Shown: positions 1 to 10,245 of the stretch, piece by piece
How positions within the stretch are numbered: position 1 is the stretch's first letter
How the letters are laid out: each line of letters opens with the position of its first letter
Origin: Actinomycetes bacterium
GTDB taxonomy: Bacteria > Actinomycetota > Actinomycetes > Actinomycetales > Dermatophilaceae
Length of the DNA stretch: 20,991 bases
Direction: 5' to 3'
Assembly: GCA_023420415.1 (NCBI GenBank)
Contig: JAEZWF010000046.1
Location: 1 to 20,991, forward strand
Notes under the pieces: generated by a model
What the model saw: only the letters and a program-made list of their open reading frames with translations
The model's database searches: none
Told to the model about the DNA's origin: nothing
Translations under genes and position numbers: made by a program

Positions 1-25
1 CCCCCCCCCCCCCCCCCCCCCCCCC
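1..25. repeat. 25-base poly-C homopolymer at the window edge
   Basis: The first 25 bases are all C. Nothing else in the window has a homopolymer of this length. It may be a true G/C tract, or an assembly or contig-end artefact; the sequence alone cannot separate these. Confidence 0.9.
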
Positions 26-40
26 GTGCCCGGCGGCACG
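25..40. terminator. Small GC hairpin next to the poly-C tract
   Basis: CGTGCC (25-30) pairs perfectly with GGCACG (35-40) around a 4-base loop. It could terminate a gene to the left of the window, but there is no clear T tract and the upstream gene is not visible. Confidence 0.3.
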
Positions 41-88
41 CTGATGCCGTCAGCCAGCTCCCCTCCACCCACGAAGGACTGAGAACCC

Positions 89-913
89 ATGAAGCTCACC
101 GGATTCGTCATCGACGGCGAACGGCACATCGGCAGCATCGACGGCGACACCATCCGTGACCTGGGCACCGCACGCGAGTTCTACGCGGACGTCGCCGCCG
201 GCCTGGACGCGACCGGCGGGCAGGAGTATGCCGCGGGCGACGTCGAGCTCGCGCCCGCCGTCCCCGAGACGTCGCGCATCTTCTGCGTCGGCATCAACTA
301 CGCCAGCCACGCCGAGGAGTCCAAGTCCCTCGCCGGCCTCGACCAGCCACCCGCACCCATGATTTTCGGCCGCTGGGAGCAGTCGCTCGTCGTCGACGGC
401 ACGCCAGTTCCGTTGCCTCCCAAGGAGGATGGGCTCGACTGGGAGGTCGAGCTCGCCGTGGTCATTGGCACCGAGGGCTGGGAGGTCACCCGCGACTCGG
501 CCTACGAGCACGTGCTCGGGTATGCCGCGTTCAACGACCTGAGCGCCCGCACCAAGCAGCTCGAGACCGCGCAGTTCACCCTCGGCAAGAACGCCGACAA
601 GACCGGCCCCATCTCCCCGGTCGTGACTGCCGACGAGGTCGGCGACATCGCGCGCGGCCTGCGCGTCACCACCGAGGTCAACGGCGAGGTGATGCAGGAC
701 GGCAACACCAAGGACCTCATCAACGACGTGCCGCGGATCATCGAGTACATCACCGACACGGTGACCCTCTTGCCCGGCGACGTCATCGCCACCGGCACGC
801 CGGGCGGTGTCGGCGCGGGACGCAAGCCCCCGGTCTTCCTCAAGGACGGCGACGAGGTCGTCGTGACGGTGGAATCCGTTGGCTCCGTGCGCAATCCGAT
901 CGTGAAGCGGTAG
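89..913 (+). CDS. Fumarylacetoacetate hydrolase (FAH) family protein
   Basis: This 274-residue protein belongs to the FAH fold, a family that hydrolyses or decarboxylates beta-diketo or oxo-acid intermediates of ring or sugar-acid catabolism using a divalent metal. It has VGINYASHAEE at about 67-77 and DWEVELAVV at about 117-125, with probable metal ligands Glu119 and Glu121. Further on are FNDLSAR with Asp150, Lys167 in LGKNADKTGP, and the closing LLPGDVIATGTPGGVG at about 227-242. Length fits the short single-domain FAH group. The ATG follows GAAGGA at 73-78. It is first in a tight operon with a DoxX protein (10 bp downstream) and an aldehyde dehydrogenase, so a role in catabolism of an aromatic or oxo-acid is likely. 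The actual substrate cannot be read from sequence. Two copies of the octamer GTATGCCG lie in the gene (226, 520). Confidence 0.92.
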   Translation: MKLTGFVIDGERHIGSIDGDTIRDLGTAREFYADVAAGLDATGGQEYAAGDVELAPAVPETSRIFCVGINYASHAEESKSLAGLDQPPAPMIFGRWEQSLVVDGTPVPLPPKEDGLDWEVELAVVIGTEGWEVTRDSAYEHVLGYAAFNDLSARTKQLETAQFTLGKNADKTGPISPVVTADEVGDIARGLRVTTEVNGEVMQDGNTKDLINDVPRIIEYITDTVTLLPGDVIATGTPGGVGAGRKPPVFLKDGDEVVVTVESVGSVRNPIVKR

Positions 914-923
914 GGAGCGCGTC

Positions 924-1457
924 ATGGAGGGCACGCTCGACCTCGTGCCGTTGGTGGTCCGGCTGGTGGTGGCGGGCGTGCTGGTCGTCCACGGCACCCA
1001 GAAGGCCTTCGGCTGGTTCAACGGGCCCGGGCTCAAGGGGGCCGAGGCGATCTTCGACAAGCTCGCCCAGCGCCCGCCGGCTGTCATGGTGCGGATGGCG
1101 ATCGCCTGCGAGGTCACGAGTGGCGTGCTGCTGGCGCTGGGTCTGCTGACCCCGCTTGCGGCCGCGATGGCCGCCGGCACGATGCTCGTGGCGGGTGCCG
1201 CGGGCTCGATCGCGTCCGGCGCGTTCGCCAACGCCAGGGGCGGCGGTGAGTACCCCGTCGTGATCGCGCTGACCGCCCTGGCGGTCGCGCCCTCCCCGGG
1301 TCGCTTCTCGGTCGACAACGCGCTGGGGCTCCCCTGGGTCGACACGACCACCGCAGTCGGCTTCCTCTGGTTGCTGCTGGCGGCCGTGGTCGCTGTCACG
1401 GCAGCCATCCCGCCGATCGTCGCCACCCGTCGCAACGCCGCCCGCGCGGCGAGCTGA
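924..1457 (+). CDS. DoxX family integral membrane protein
   Basis: This is a 177-residue hydrophobic protein. The N-terminal region has the DoxX pattern: Leu/Val-rich helix, then HGTQKAFGWFNGPG at about 23-36. About four transmembrane helices follow: near 7-24, 75-98, 105-125 and 140-165. It ends in a short basic tail (ATRRNAARAAS). DoxX proteins are membrane subunits linked to quinone or thiosulfate redox and to oxidative-stress complexes; many are uncharacterised. The start is 10 bp after the FAH stop with GGGAG at 913-917 as ribosome site, so the two are probably co-transcribed. A link to electron transfer from the flanking catabolic enzymes is inference. Confidence 0.88.
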   Translation: MEGTLDLVPLVVRLVVAGVLVVHGTQKAFGWFNGPGLKGAEAIFDKLAQRPPAVMVRMAIACEVTSGVLLALGLLTPLAAAMAAGTMLVAGAAGSIASGAFANARGGGEYPVVIALTALAVAPSPGRFSVDNALGLPWVDTTTAVGFLWLLLAAVVAVTAAIPPIVATRRNAARAAS

Positions 1458-1476
1458 CCCACCGAAGCCGGCCGCG

Positions 1477-1484
1477 CGGCATAC
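1477..1484 (-). repeat. GTATGCCG-family motif, intergenic copy
   Basis: CGGCATAC on the + strand lies in the 62-bp gap between the DoxX and aldehyde dehydrogenase genes. See the finding on this motif for the full set of 25 copies. Confidence 0.85.
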
Positions 1485-1519
1485 CTGACCCGACGCCAGG
1501 AACACCCCGAGGAGCGAGC

Positions 1520-3025
<1,506 letters not shown>

Positions 3026-3034
3026 CCTTGTGGT

Positions 3035-3070
3035 GCGGGTGAGCGCGCGTCCGAGCGCGAGCCCACCCGC
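3035..3070. terminator. Shared terminator hairpin between convergent genes
   Basis: GCGGGTG (3035-3041) pairs with CACCCGC (3064-3070), and an inner GC plus GCGC stem continues around a small bulge. It sits between the stops of the convergent aldehyde dehydrogenase and VOC genes and could serve both. Confidence 0.6.
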
Positions 3071-3083
3071 CCCGACCCGGAGG

Positions 3084-3452
3084 TCAGCGCTGGGGCAGCT
3101 GCTGGAGCGACCACTGGTTGCCGTCAGGGTCGCTGAAGTGCGTGAACCGCCCCCACGCCAGGTCCTCGACGTCGGTGGCTTCGACGCCTCGCTCGACGAG
3201 GTAGTCGTGCGCGGCATCGGCGTCCGCGACGACGACCTGGATGTGCTGGGTCTGGCCCTCGGGCAGCATCTGCAGGTTGGTGCCGAAGCAGAACGACGCG
3301 GCCGACCCCGGCGGCGTGACCTGCACGAAGCGCAGGCCCTCGACCGGCGTCTGGTCGTGGTCGATGTTCCAGCCGACCTTCTCGCCGTAGAACTCGCGGG
3401 CGGCGTCGACATCGCTGACGTTCAGCGGGATGAGCTCGATCTTGAAGTCCAT
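3084..3452 (-). CDS. VOC (glyoxalase/bleomycin-resistance fold) family protein
   Basis: This 122-residue protein has a single VOC module built from two beta-alpha-beta-beta-beta repeats. The first repeat starts LIPLNVSDVDAAREFYGEKVGW (given here in part; residues 7-28). The second has TQHIQVVVADADAAHDYL at about 68-85 and ends FSDPDGNQWSLQQL. His70 and the end of the second repeat are the usual positions for metal ligands in this fold. VOC proteins include glyoxalases, dioxygenases and drug-binding proteins, so function is open. I chose the ATG at 3452 because GAGGAG precedes it; the open frame extends upstream through the tRNA and is not coding there. A TATGGT -10-like box and a 19-bp dyad lie just upstream. 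Confidence 0.88.
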   Translation of the reverse strand: MDFKIELIPLNVSDVDAAREFYGEKVGWNIDHDQTPVEGLRFVQVTPPGSAASFCFGTNLQMLPEGQTQHIQVVVADADAAHDYLVERGVEATDVEDLAWGRFTHFSDPDGNQWSLQQLPQR

Positions 3453-3500
3453 GACTGCTCCTCGGTCGTGGCGCCGCCGCGGTGGCGGGCTCTGGAAACG

Positions 3501-3506
3501 ACCATA
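3501..3506 (-). promoter_or_regulatory. Possible -10 box of the VOC gene
   Basis: Read on the minus strand this is TATGGT, a fair match to TAnnnT, about 50 bases before the ATG. I see no convincing -35 at 17 bp, which would fit an activator- or repressor-controlled promoter. Confidence 0.35.
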
Positions 3507-3515
3507 GAGACCCTT

Positions 3516-3534
3516 CCGGTCACTTCCTGACCGG
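3516..3534. promoter_or_regulatory. 19-bp perfect dyad, candidate operator
   Basis: CCGGTCA (3516-3522) and TGACCGG (3528-3534) form a perfect 7-bp inverted repeat with a 5-base spacer. It overlaps the -35 region of the putative VOC promoter. The size and spacing suit a dimeric TetR-, MarR- or GntR-type repressor site. The regulator is not encoded next to it. Confidence 0.45.
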
Positions 3535-3541
3535 TATGCCG
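3534..3541 (+). repeat. GTATGCCG-family motif, intergenic copy
   Basis: It abuts the right arm of the 19-bp dyad in the 155-bp gap between the VOC gene and tRNA-Thr. It is followed by GGTG instead of the more common CGTG. Confidence 0.85.
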
Positions 3542-3607
3542 GGTGCTCGGCGAGGCGCCCCGGACCACCGTCGTCGCGGCCGAAGCCCGAAGGCCGGCCA
3601 TGGTGAG

Positions 3608-3680
3608 AGCTGGCGAGGGGACTCGAACCCCTAACCACCTGTTTACAAGACAGGTGCGCTACCGATTGCGCCACGCCAGC
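3608..3680 (-). tRNA. tRNA-Thr (anticodon UGU)
   Basis: The minus strand folds into a complete 73-base cloverleaf. The acceptor stem is GCTGGCG with CGCCAGC and the discriminator base is T. The D stem is GCGC with GCGC, the anticodon arm CCTGT-CTTGTAA-ACAGG gives anticodon TGT, and the T arm is AGGGG-TTCGAGT-CCCCT. The 3' CCA is not encoded. It decodes ACA and, by wobble, other ACN threonine codons. Confidence 0.96.
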
Positions 3681-3725
3681 ACGACCCGGCCGAAGCGGCC
3701 GGGGTCGGCGCACGATGCTACCCGC

Positions 3726-3740
3726 GGCCACGCGGCATAC
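3726..3740 (-). repeat. Extended GTATGCCGCGTGGCC motif, intergenic copy
   Basis: Minus-strand reading is exactly GTATGCCGCGTGGCC, identical over 15 bases to the copies at 12090 and 13385. Its last base is the first base of the terminator hairpin at 3740. Confidence 0.85.
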
Positions 3741-3798
3741 CCACAAAGACGTCTGCGTCTTTGCCCACCAGCGGGGCAAAGACGCAGACGTCAGTGGG
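3740..3798 (-). terminator. Long, strong terminator hairpin
   Basis: A perfect 19-bp inverted repeat (3748-3766 with 3774-3792) encloses a 7-base loop. An outer CCCAC/GTGGG stem (3740-3744 with 3794-3798) extends it past a small internal loop. It lies 10 bp after the stop of the Rpf-like gene and ahead of tRNA-Thr, so it most likely ends the Rpf-like transcript and insulates the tRNA. Confidence 0.8.
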
Positions 3799-3807
3799 TG
3801 AGAGGCC

Positions 3808-4554
3808 TCAGCGGGCGTTGAGGTAGCTCTGCAGCGCGCGGACCGTGGCGCGGTCCAACGAGTGCGCACCGTTCTGGCGGGCACCGATCTTCTTCTGCAC
3901 CGCGCGGGTGGTCTTCGGGCCGATGATGCCGTCAGGGGCCGAGCCGACCTTGCGCTGGAGGGCCTGGATGTCGGTGCGCGACAGCGAACCGTTCGCCGAC
4001 CCACCGACCCAGCGCTCGATCGCCGTGTTGGTCTTCGGGCCGCGGATGCCGTCGACCACCAGGTTGACCGGGGTGGCCGTGCGCGACGACGAGGTCGACA
4101 GGGCGGCCGTGCGGGCGCTGGAGCGCGAGACCGTGGCGGGCGAGGAGGTCGAACCGGCGTCCACCGCGCCACCGTTGGACCTGGTCAGGCCCGCGCGCTG
4201 GCTGCACACCGGCCAGGCGCCGGGGCCCTGGACCTTGAGCACCTTCTGCGCGATGGTGATCTGCTGCGCCTTGGTGGCGAGGTCGGCGCGCGAGGCGTAA
4301 CGCTCGCCGCCGAAGCCGTCCCAGGTGCGGTCGGAGAACTGCAGGCCGCCGTAGTAGCCGTTGCCGGTGTTGATCTGCCAGTTGCCACCGCTCTCACAGG
4401 CGGCAACGCGGTCCCAGACCGAACCGGCGGCCGAGGAGGACGAGGCGGTCGCGACACCACCGGCGACGGTGGCGGCGCCGGCGATGGCAACACCGGCGAC
4501 GCGGCGGGCGACGGGCTTTCGCTTCCGAGCAGAGTGCTTCGGGGCATAGAACAT
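3808..4554 (-). CDS. Secreted transglycosylase-like (Rpf-like) protein with peptidoglycan-binding repeats
   Basis: This 248-residue protein is a probable secreted peptidoglycan muralytic enzyme of the resuscitation-promoting-factor type. A basic start (KHSARKRKPVARR) and hydrophobic Ala/Val stretch to about residue 43 form a signal sequence. The catalytic module spans about 44-118: VWDRVAACESGGNW with Glu54 as catalytic acid, YYGGLQFSDRTWDGFGG, and Cys53/Cys117 as a likely disulfide. After a Ser/Thr/Ala linker come two peptidoglycan-binding-like repeats with the shared motif VDGIRGPKT (about 167) and PDGIIGPKT (about 207). The ATG at 4554 was chosen because the in-frame extension runs through the riboswitch; AAGGA lies upstream. 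The leader suggests c-di-AMP control, which fits a cell-wall hydrolase. Which Rpf paralogue it equals is not resolved. Confidence 0.9.
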   Translation of the reverse strand: MFYAPKHSARKRKPVARRVAGVAIAGAATVAGGVATASSSSAAGSVWDRVAACESGGNWQINTGNGYYGGLQFSDRTWDGFGGERYASRADLATKAQQITIAQKVLKVQGPGAWPVCSQRAGLTRSNGGAVDAGSTSSPATVSRSSARTAALSTSSSRTATPVNLVVDGIRGPKTNTAIERWVGGSANGSLSRTDIQALQRKVGSAPDGIIGPKTTRAVQKKIGARQNGAHSLDRATVRALQSYLNAR

Positions 4555-4565
4555 TGCGGGGGGAT

Positions 4566-4735
4566 TTCCTTCCTGACGGGCGCCTTCGGGGTGAGCTGTC
4601 GGGTTCGGGCTGTCAGGTGCCCGGCCGGCCGGAGCCGGCTTCACCCCGAGGCCGCGTAAACGGCCAGAGGTGGGTCCCCCGTCCTCGTCGTGCCCGGAGC
4701 GGATCTCCGGCGTGACACTCACCTGACGAGGCTCG
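4566..4735 (-). promoter_or_regulatory. Probable ydaO-type (c-di-AMP) riboswitch leader
   Basis: The minus-strand leader of the Rpf-like gene carries conserved-looking blocks of the ydaO family. These are CGGGGGACCCACCT near 4668-4681, GGGGTGAAGCCGG near 4635-4647, and a block beginning CCCGAACCCGACAGCTCACC across 4581-4609 that ends GAAGGCG. The CCTGAC (4610-4616 region) and GTCAGG (4571-4576 region) segments can pair around the last block. In actinobacteria this riboswitch class is well known in front of rpf and other cell-wall hydrolase genes, where c-di-AMP binding turns expression off. Boundaries are approximate; a covariance-model search against RF00379 would settle it. Confidence 0.75.
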
Positions 4736-4764
4736 GCGCGGTGAGTGTGCAAAAGCGGTTGTGG

Positions 4765-4772
4765 GTATGCCG
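4765..4772 (+). repeat. GTATGCCG-family motif, intergenic copy
   Basis: It lies in the 345-bp gap between the Rpf-like gene and thrE, just outside the riboswitch, and is followed by TGTG. Confidence 0.85.
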
Positions 4773-4788
4773 TGTGCAGTTGTGAGTG

Positions 4789-4810
4789 GTCGCGCCCGCG
4801 AGGACGCGAC
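4789..4810. other. 9-bp hairpin in the distal Rpf leader or promoter region
   Basis: GTCGCGCCC (4789-4797) pairs with GGACGCGAC (4802-4810) with one G-T wobble and a 4-base loop. It could be part of the 5' leader of the Rpf-like transcript or a second terminator after thrE. The rest of the 4740-4872 gap shows no gene. Confidence 0.45.
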
Positions 4811-4872
4811 CTCACCACGGTAAGGAGCAAGTCCGCAGGTCACAAGCGAAACGGCGAAATCTTCACAAATCA

Positions 4873-4889
4873 CACGGGCACCACCCGTG
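4873..4889 (-). terminator. Intrinsic terminator after thrE
   Basis: CACGGG (4873-4878) and CCCGTG (4884-4889) form a 6-bp stem around 5 bases. On the minus strand it starts 11 bases after the ThrE stop and is followed by a T-rich stretch (TGATTTGTGAAGATTT). Confidence 0.55.
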
Positions 4890-4899
4890 ACCAGCGACG

Positions 4900-6374
4900 T
4901 CAGCGCGAGCGAACCCGCCGCTTCTGCACCATGCGGTGGTCGAACGGCGCCGCGAGGAACTCCCCGAACACGCTGCCCGCAGCGATGGCGAGCAGCGTGG
5001 CCATGGCCCCGAGGAGGGTCGCGATGCCGCCCTGCTGGCTCAGCGTCCCGGCATCGGTGCCCGACCCGAAGAGCTGGTAGAGCCCACGGAAGATCGCCAG
5101 ACCCGGCAGCAGCGCATAGCTCGCCGGCACGATCAGCACCATCGCTGGCGCCCCCAGCCGCAGCGCCACCAGCCGGCCGGCCGCCCCGAGCACGACCGCC
5201 GCCACCCCGGCGGAGGCGATCAGACCCGCCCCCTCGACCCGCGACACCAGCAGCGACACCACGGTCGCCGCCAGCGACAGCGCCCCGGCCGGCAGCACCA
5301 GGCGTCGCCGACTGCGCAGGCTCACCGCACCGGAGACGCCCACGATGGCCGCGCCCACCATCGCCAGGCCGAACGGGGCATCGGACGCGCGCGAGGACAG
5401 GATCGACGGTGACGCCAGCTCGAGCTCGAGGACCCGCCCCAGCTGGAGGGTCACGGCCAGACCGGTGGCGACGCCGAGGATGATGGCCGACGTCGTGAGC
5501 AGGACGCCGAAGACACGGCCGGCGCCGGTGACGGCATACCCGGAGATCGCGTCCTCGAAGGCCGAGGCCATGACCCGCCCGGGCAGCAGCACGGTGATCC
5601 CGCCCGCCACCATGAACGCGAACTCCGTGGACGAGACCGGCAGCCAGCTCTGCGCCCCCACCGCGAATGCACCCCAGGCCAGCACCGTCGCGAGGAACCC
5701 ACCGACGGCCGACTGGTAGAACTCCGGCACCCCGACCCGGCTCAGCTTGCGCACGGCATACCCGATGAGCAGCGACGACGCACCCGCCACGACCGCGGCC
5801 ACCACGCCGGCGCCCAGCATGAGCGCGATGGCGCCGCTCGTGACGGCCGGCGCCCCGCGCACCACCCACCGCGGCCAGAACCGCGGCGCACGCCGGATTT
5901 CGCGCAGCCGCGCCGACGCCGCCTCGCGGTCGTACTCGCCGCTCACCAGCTCCTCGACGAACTCGTGCACCGCGACCAGCCGGGCGAAGTCGCGCGTCGA
6001 CGACCGCACCACCCGCAACATGGTGATCGGCACTCCCGAGGGGGTCGTGCACTGCACGAGCAGCGACTGCAGCGTGATGTCAACCTCGAGGTTGTCGAGC
6101 CCCGCGGCGGCAGCCACGGCCACGACGGACGCCTCCACCTGGGGCGCGTCGGCCCCGCAGCGCAGCATCAGCTCGCCGACCCGCAGGGCGAGGTCGAGCG
6201 AGGCCCGAGCCTCGCGTTCCTCGGCCACGGCCTGGCGCACCTTGGCGTTGCGGTACGGCGTGTTTCGCAACGTCTCGACCATGGGCATGGTCTCGGTCAT
6301 CTCCTCGCCACGCCAGATGCGGCTCTGACGCAGCGCGGGACGACGGCGACGCGGGCGGGGACGTTCCTCGGTCA

Positions 6375-6375
<1 letters not shown>
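4900..6375 (-). CDS. thrE: ThrE-type threonine/serine exporter (DUF1212 fold)
   Basis: This 491-residue protein matches the two-part ThrE family of amino-acid exporters; the well-known Corynebacterium glutamicum ThrE has almost the same length. Residues about 55-165 form the soluble N-terminal part (LDLALRVGELMLRCGADAPQVE, given in part). About ten membrane helices follow, starting near 171-195 (PAVTSGAIALMLGAG). Helices 1-5 include PEFYQSAVGGFLAT and ITVLLPGRVMASAFEDAISG (257-276), and the second half begins near 335. The start ATG at 6375 shares its A with the TGA of the upstream kinase (TGATG), implying translational coupling. An internal ATG at 6300, directly after GAGGAG, is an alternative start 25 residues in. 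The likely role is export of threonine or serine, or of small peptides, across the membrane. Confidence 0.9.
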
Positions 6376-8132
<1,757 letters not shown>

Positions 8133-8201
8133 GCTCCTACGGTAAGCGAGGCGGGGCCGCGCGTCGGTGAGGCGTCCCGACGTGGCCCGGATGAGCCCGG
8201 G

Positions 8202-8209
8202 GTATGCCG
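8202..8209 (+). repeat. GTATGCCG-family motif, intergenic copy
   Basis: It lies in the 87-bp gap between the CBS gene and the kinase gene and is followed by CGCGG. Confidence 0.85.
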
Positions 8210-8219
8210 CGCGGCTGGG

Positions 8220-8648
8220 TTACTGCTGGATGTAGCCGACGAGCTGGTCGCGTTCGGCCTGGAGCTCGTCGATGCGGTGCTTGACGATGTCGCCGATGCT
8301 CACGATGGCCTCGAGCTTGCCGTCGACGACCACCGGCACGTGGCGGATGCGCATGTCGGTCATGGTGCGGGCCAGCTCCTCGACCGGCACGTCCAGCTCG
8401 CTGGTGCGGACGTCGGAGGTCATGATCGAGGCGATGGGGGCGTCCACGACCGCAGCGCCGTCGCTGTGCAGGTGGCGCACGATGTCGCGCTCGCTGACGA
8501 TGCCGGCGACCGCCTCCCCGTCCTCGCTCACGACGACGGCACCGATGCCGTGGTCGGCGAGCAGCTGAAGCAGCGTCCCGACGGTCTCGTCGGGCTTGAT
8601 GGTCACGACCCCGCCGCCCTTGCGGCGCACCACGTCCGAGATCTTCAT
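8220..8648 (-). CDS. Tandem CBS domain protein
   Basis: This 142-residue protein is a stand-alone CBS pair (Bateman module), which senses adenine nucleotides in many proteins. The first repeat covers about 1-65 (LLADHGIGAVVVSEDGEAVAG, given in part, then IVSERDIV). The second covers about 72-128 (TMTDMRIRHVPVVVDGK, then IVSIGDIVKHRI), with a short helix at the end. No catalytic or DNA-binding domain is attached, so it probably acts by binding a partner or ligand. No Shine-Dalgarno sequence is visible before the ATG. A TACCGT box ends 6 bases before the start, compatible with a leaderless mRNA, which is common in actinobacteria. It is divergent from otsA and upstream of the kinase gene. Confidence 0.9.
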   Translation of the reverse strand: MKISDVVRRKGGGVVTIKPDETVGTLLQLLADHGIGAVVVSEDGEAVAGIVSERDIVRHLHSDGAAVVDAPIASIMTSDVRTSELDVPVEELARTMTDMRIRHVPVVVDGKLEAIVSIGDIVKHRIDELQAERDQLVGYIQQ

Positions 8649-8760
8649 GGTCAGACGGTAGACCGGTCGACGGGCCACCGCCAGAGGGAGCCGCATAGGG
8701 TGGGACGAGACGGCCGCCTGTGCCGGGGCGGAGCCGGAGCACCCGTGGAGTTGATGACTC

Positions 8761-10245
8761 ATGTCCCCCAGCAGGGCCGCCAGCAGGGCCCCCAGCAAGC
8801 GTGCGTTCGACCTCGTCGTGGCGGCCAACCGGCTGCCCGTCGACCGGGTCGTGTCCGCCGACGGTGAGGTCTCCTGGCGCACCAGCCCGGGCGGCCTCGT
8901 GACCGCGATGGAGTCGGTCATGCGCGACCGAGACGGGGCCTGGGTCGGGTGGGCCGGCGAGGCCGGTGAGGCGCCGGAGCCGTTCGAGGAGCAGGGCATG
9001 TGGCTGCGGCCTGTCCCCCTGTCCGAGGACGAGGTGAAGCAGTACTACGAGGGTTTCAGCAACGACACCCTGTGGCCGATCTACCACGACGTCATCGTCG
9101 GGGCCTCGTTCCACCGGCAGTGGTTCACGCAGTACGAGAAGGTCAACCGGCGTTTCGCCGAGGCCATCGCCGAGGTCGCGGCCCAGGGCGCGACCGTGTG
9201 GGTCCACGACTACCAGCTCCAGCTGGTGCCGGGGATGGTGCGCGAGCTGCGCCCGGACGTGCGGATCGGCTGGTTCGACCACATCCCGTTCCCGCCGGTC
9301 GAGCTCTTCGCCCAGCTGCCGTGGCGCCGGGCGATCCTCGAGGGGTTGCTGGGGGCGGACTACCTGGGGTTCCAGCGCGTGGCCGACGCCCAGAACTTCG
9401 TGCGGGCCTGTCGGCAGCTGCTCGGGCTGCAGACCCGCGGCGACACCGTCAGCGTCTCGCGGGCCGAGGACGCCCGGCGGGTGCGCGCCAGCGCGGTCCC
9501 CATCTCGATCGACTTCAAGGGACTCGAGGCGCTCGCCAAGGAGCCGGAGACCAGGGCCCGGGCCAAGGAGATCCGCGAGTCGCTCGGCGACCCCGAGACC
9601 CTCCTGCTCGGGGTCGACCGGCTCGACTACACCAAGGGCATCGGGCACCGCATCAAGGCCTACGGGGAGCTGCTGGCCGAGGACCGGGTCGCCCCACCCA
9701 AGGAGGTCTTCGTCCAGGTCGCGACGCCCAGCCGCGAGCGCGTCGAGGCCTACCAGCAGCTGCGTGCCGAGATCGAGGGCGAGGTGGGTCGGCTCAACGG
9801 CGAGTTCAGCCGCATCGGCGCCCCGGCCGTCCAGTACCTCCACCACTCCTACCCGCGACGCGAGATGGCGGCCCTGTTCCTCGCCGCCGACGTCCTGCTC
9901 GTGACACCGCTGCGCGACGGCATGAACCTCGTCGCCAAGGAGTACGTCACCTGCCGCTACGACGAGGGCGGCGCGCTCGTGCTGTCCGAGTTCACCGGCG
10001 CGTTCCACGAGCTGCACCAGGCGTTCGTCGTCAACCCCCACGACATCGAGGGGCTCAAGCAGGGGATCATGCGCGCCATCGAGACGCCCGACAAGGAGAA
10101 GCGTCGCCTCATGCGCGCCATGCGCCGGCGGGTGGCCGACCACGACGTGCAGCGGTGGGCGGCCCGGTTCCTCGAAAACCTCGCGAGCGCCCCCGAGCGT
10201 CCGGCACCGACCGCCTCGCCGTCGTCCCGTGGCGGTCGCTCGTGA
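8761..10245 (+). CDS. otsA: Trehalose-6-phosphate synthase
   Basis: This 494-residue GT20 glycosyltransferase makes trehalose 6-phosphate from a nucleotide-activated glucose and glucose 6-phosphate. Motifs run in order: VVAANRLPV near 19-27, VHDYQLQLVP near 148-157, GWFDHIPFPP near 170-179, LLGVDRLDYTKGI near 281-293 and TPLRDGMNLVAKEYV near 381-395. LSEFTGA follows near 408. Key acid and basic residues of the family (Asp in HDYQ, Arg and Lys in VDRLDYTKG, Asp in RDGMNL) are kept. The ATG has GGAG at 8747-8750. The stop overlaps the otsB start by four bases (GTGA). TAGGGT at 8696-8701 is a possible -10 without a clear -35. Trehalose is a stress protectant and carbon store in actinobacteria. 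Confidence 0.96.
   Translation: MSPSRAASRAPSKRAFDLVVAANRLPVDRVVSADGEVSWRTSPGGLVTAMESVMRDRDGAWVGWAGEAGEAPEPFEEQGMWLRPVPLSEDEVKQYYEGFSNDTLWPIYHDVIVGASFHRQWFTQYEKVNRRFAEAIAEVAAQGATVWVHDYQLQLVPGMVRELRPDVRIGWFDHIPFPPVELFAQLPWRRAILEGLLGADYLGFQRVADAQNFVRACRQLLGLQTRGDTVSVSRAEDARRVRASAVPISIDFKGLEALAKEPETRARAKEIRESLGDPETLLLGVDRLDYTKGIGHRIKAYGELLAEDRVAPPKEVFVQVATPSRERVEAYQQLRAEIEGEVGRLNGEFSRIGAPAVQYLHHSYPRREMAALFLAADVLLVTPLRDGMNLVAKEYVTCRYDEGGALVLSEFTGAFHELHQAFVVNPHDIEGLKQGIMRAIETPDKEKRRLMRAMRRRVADHDVQRWAARFLENLASAPERPAPTASPSSRGGRS

Noticed and set aside
3748..3792. The 19-bp inverted repeat as an IS end or attachment site beside a tRNA gene
   Set aside because: The repeat is a close hairpin with a 7-base loop. 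No integrase, no direct copy of the tRNA 3' end and no transposase gene are seen.
3453..4172. Long N-terminal extension of the VOC gene
   Set aside because: It runs through tRNA-Thr and antisense of the Rpf-like gene. The ATG at 3452 has a good ribosome site.
4555..4830. N-terminal extension of the Rpf-like gene from an upstream ATG
   Set aside because: It would translate the riboswitch and remove the signal peptide from the N-terminus.
8696..8701. TAGGGT as the otsA promoter -10
   Set aside because: No matching -35 at 16-19 bp, so I did not list it as a separate feature.
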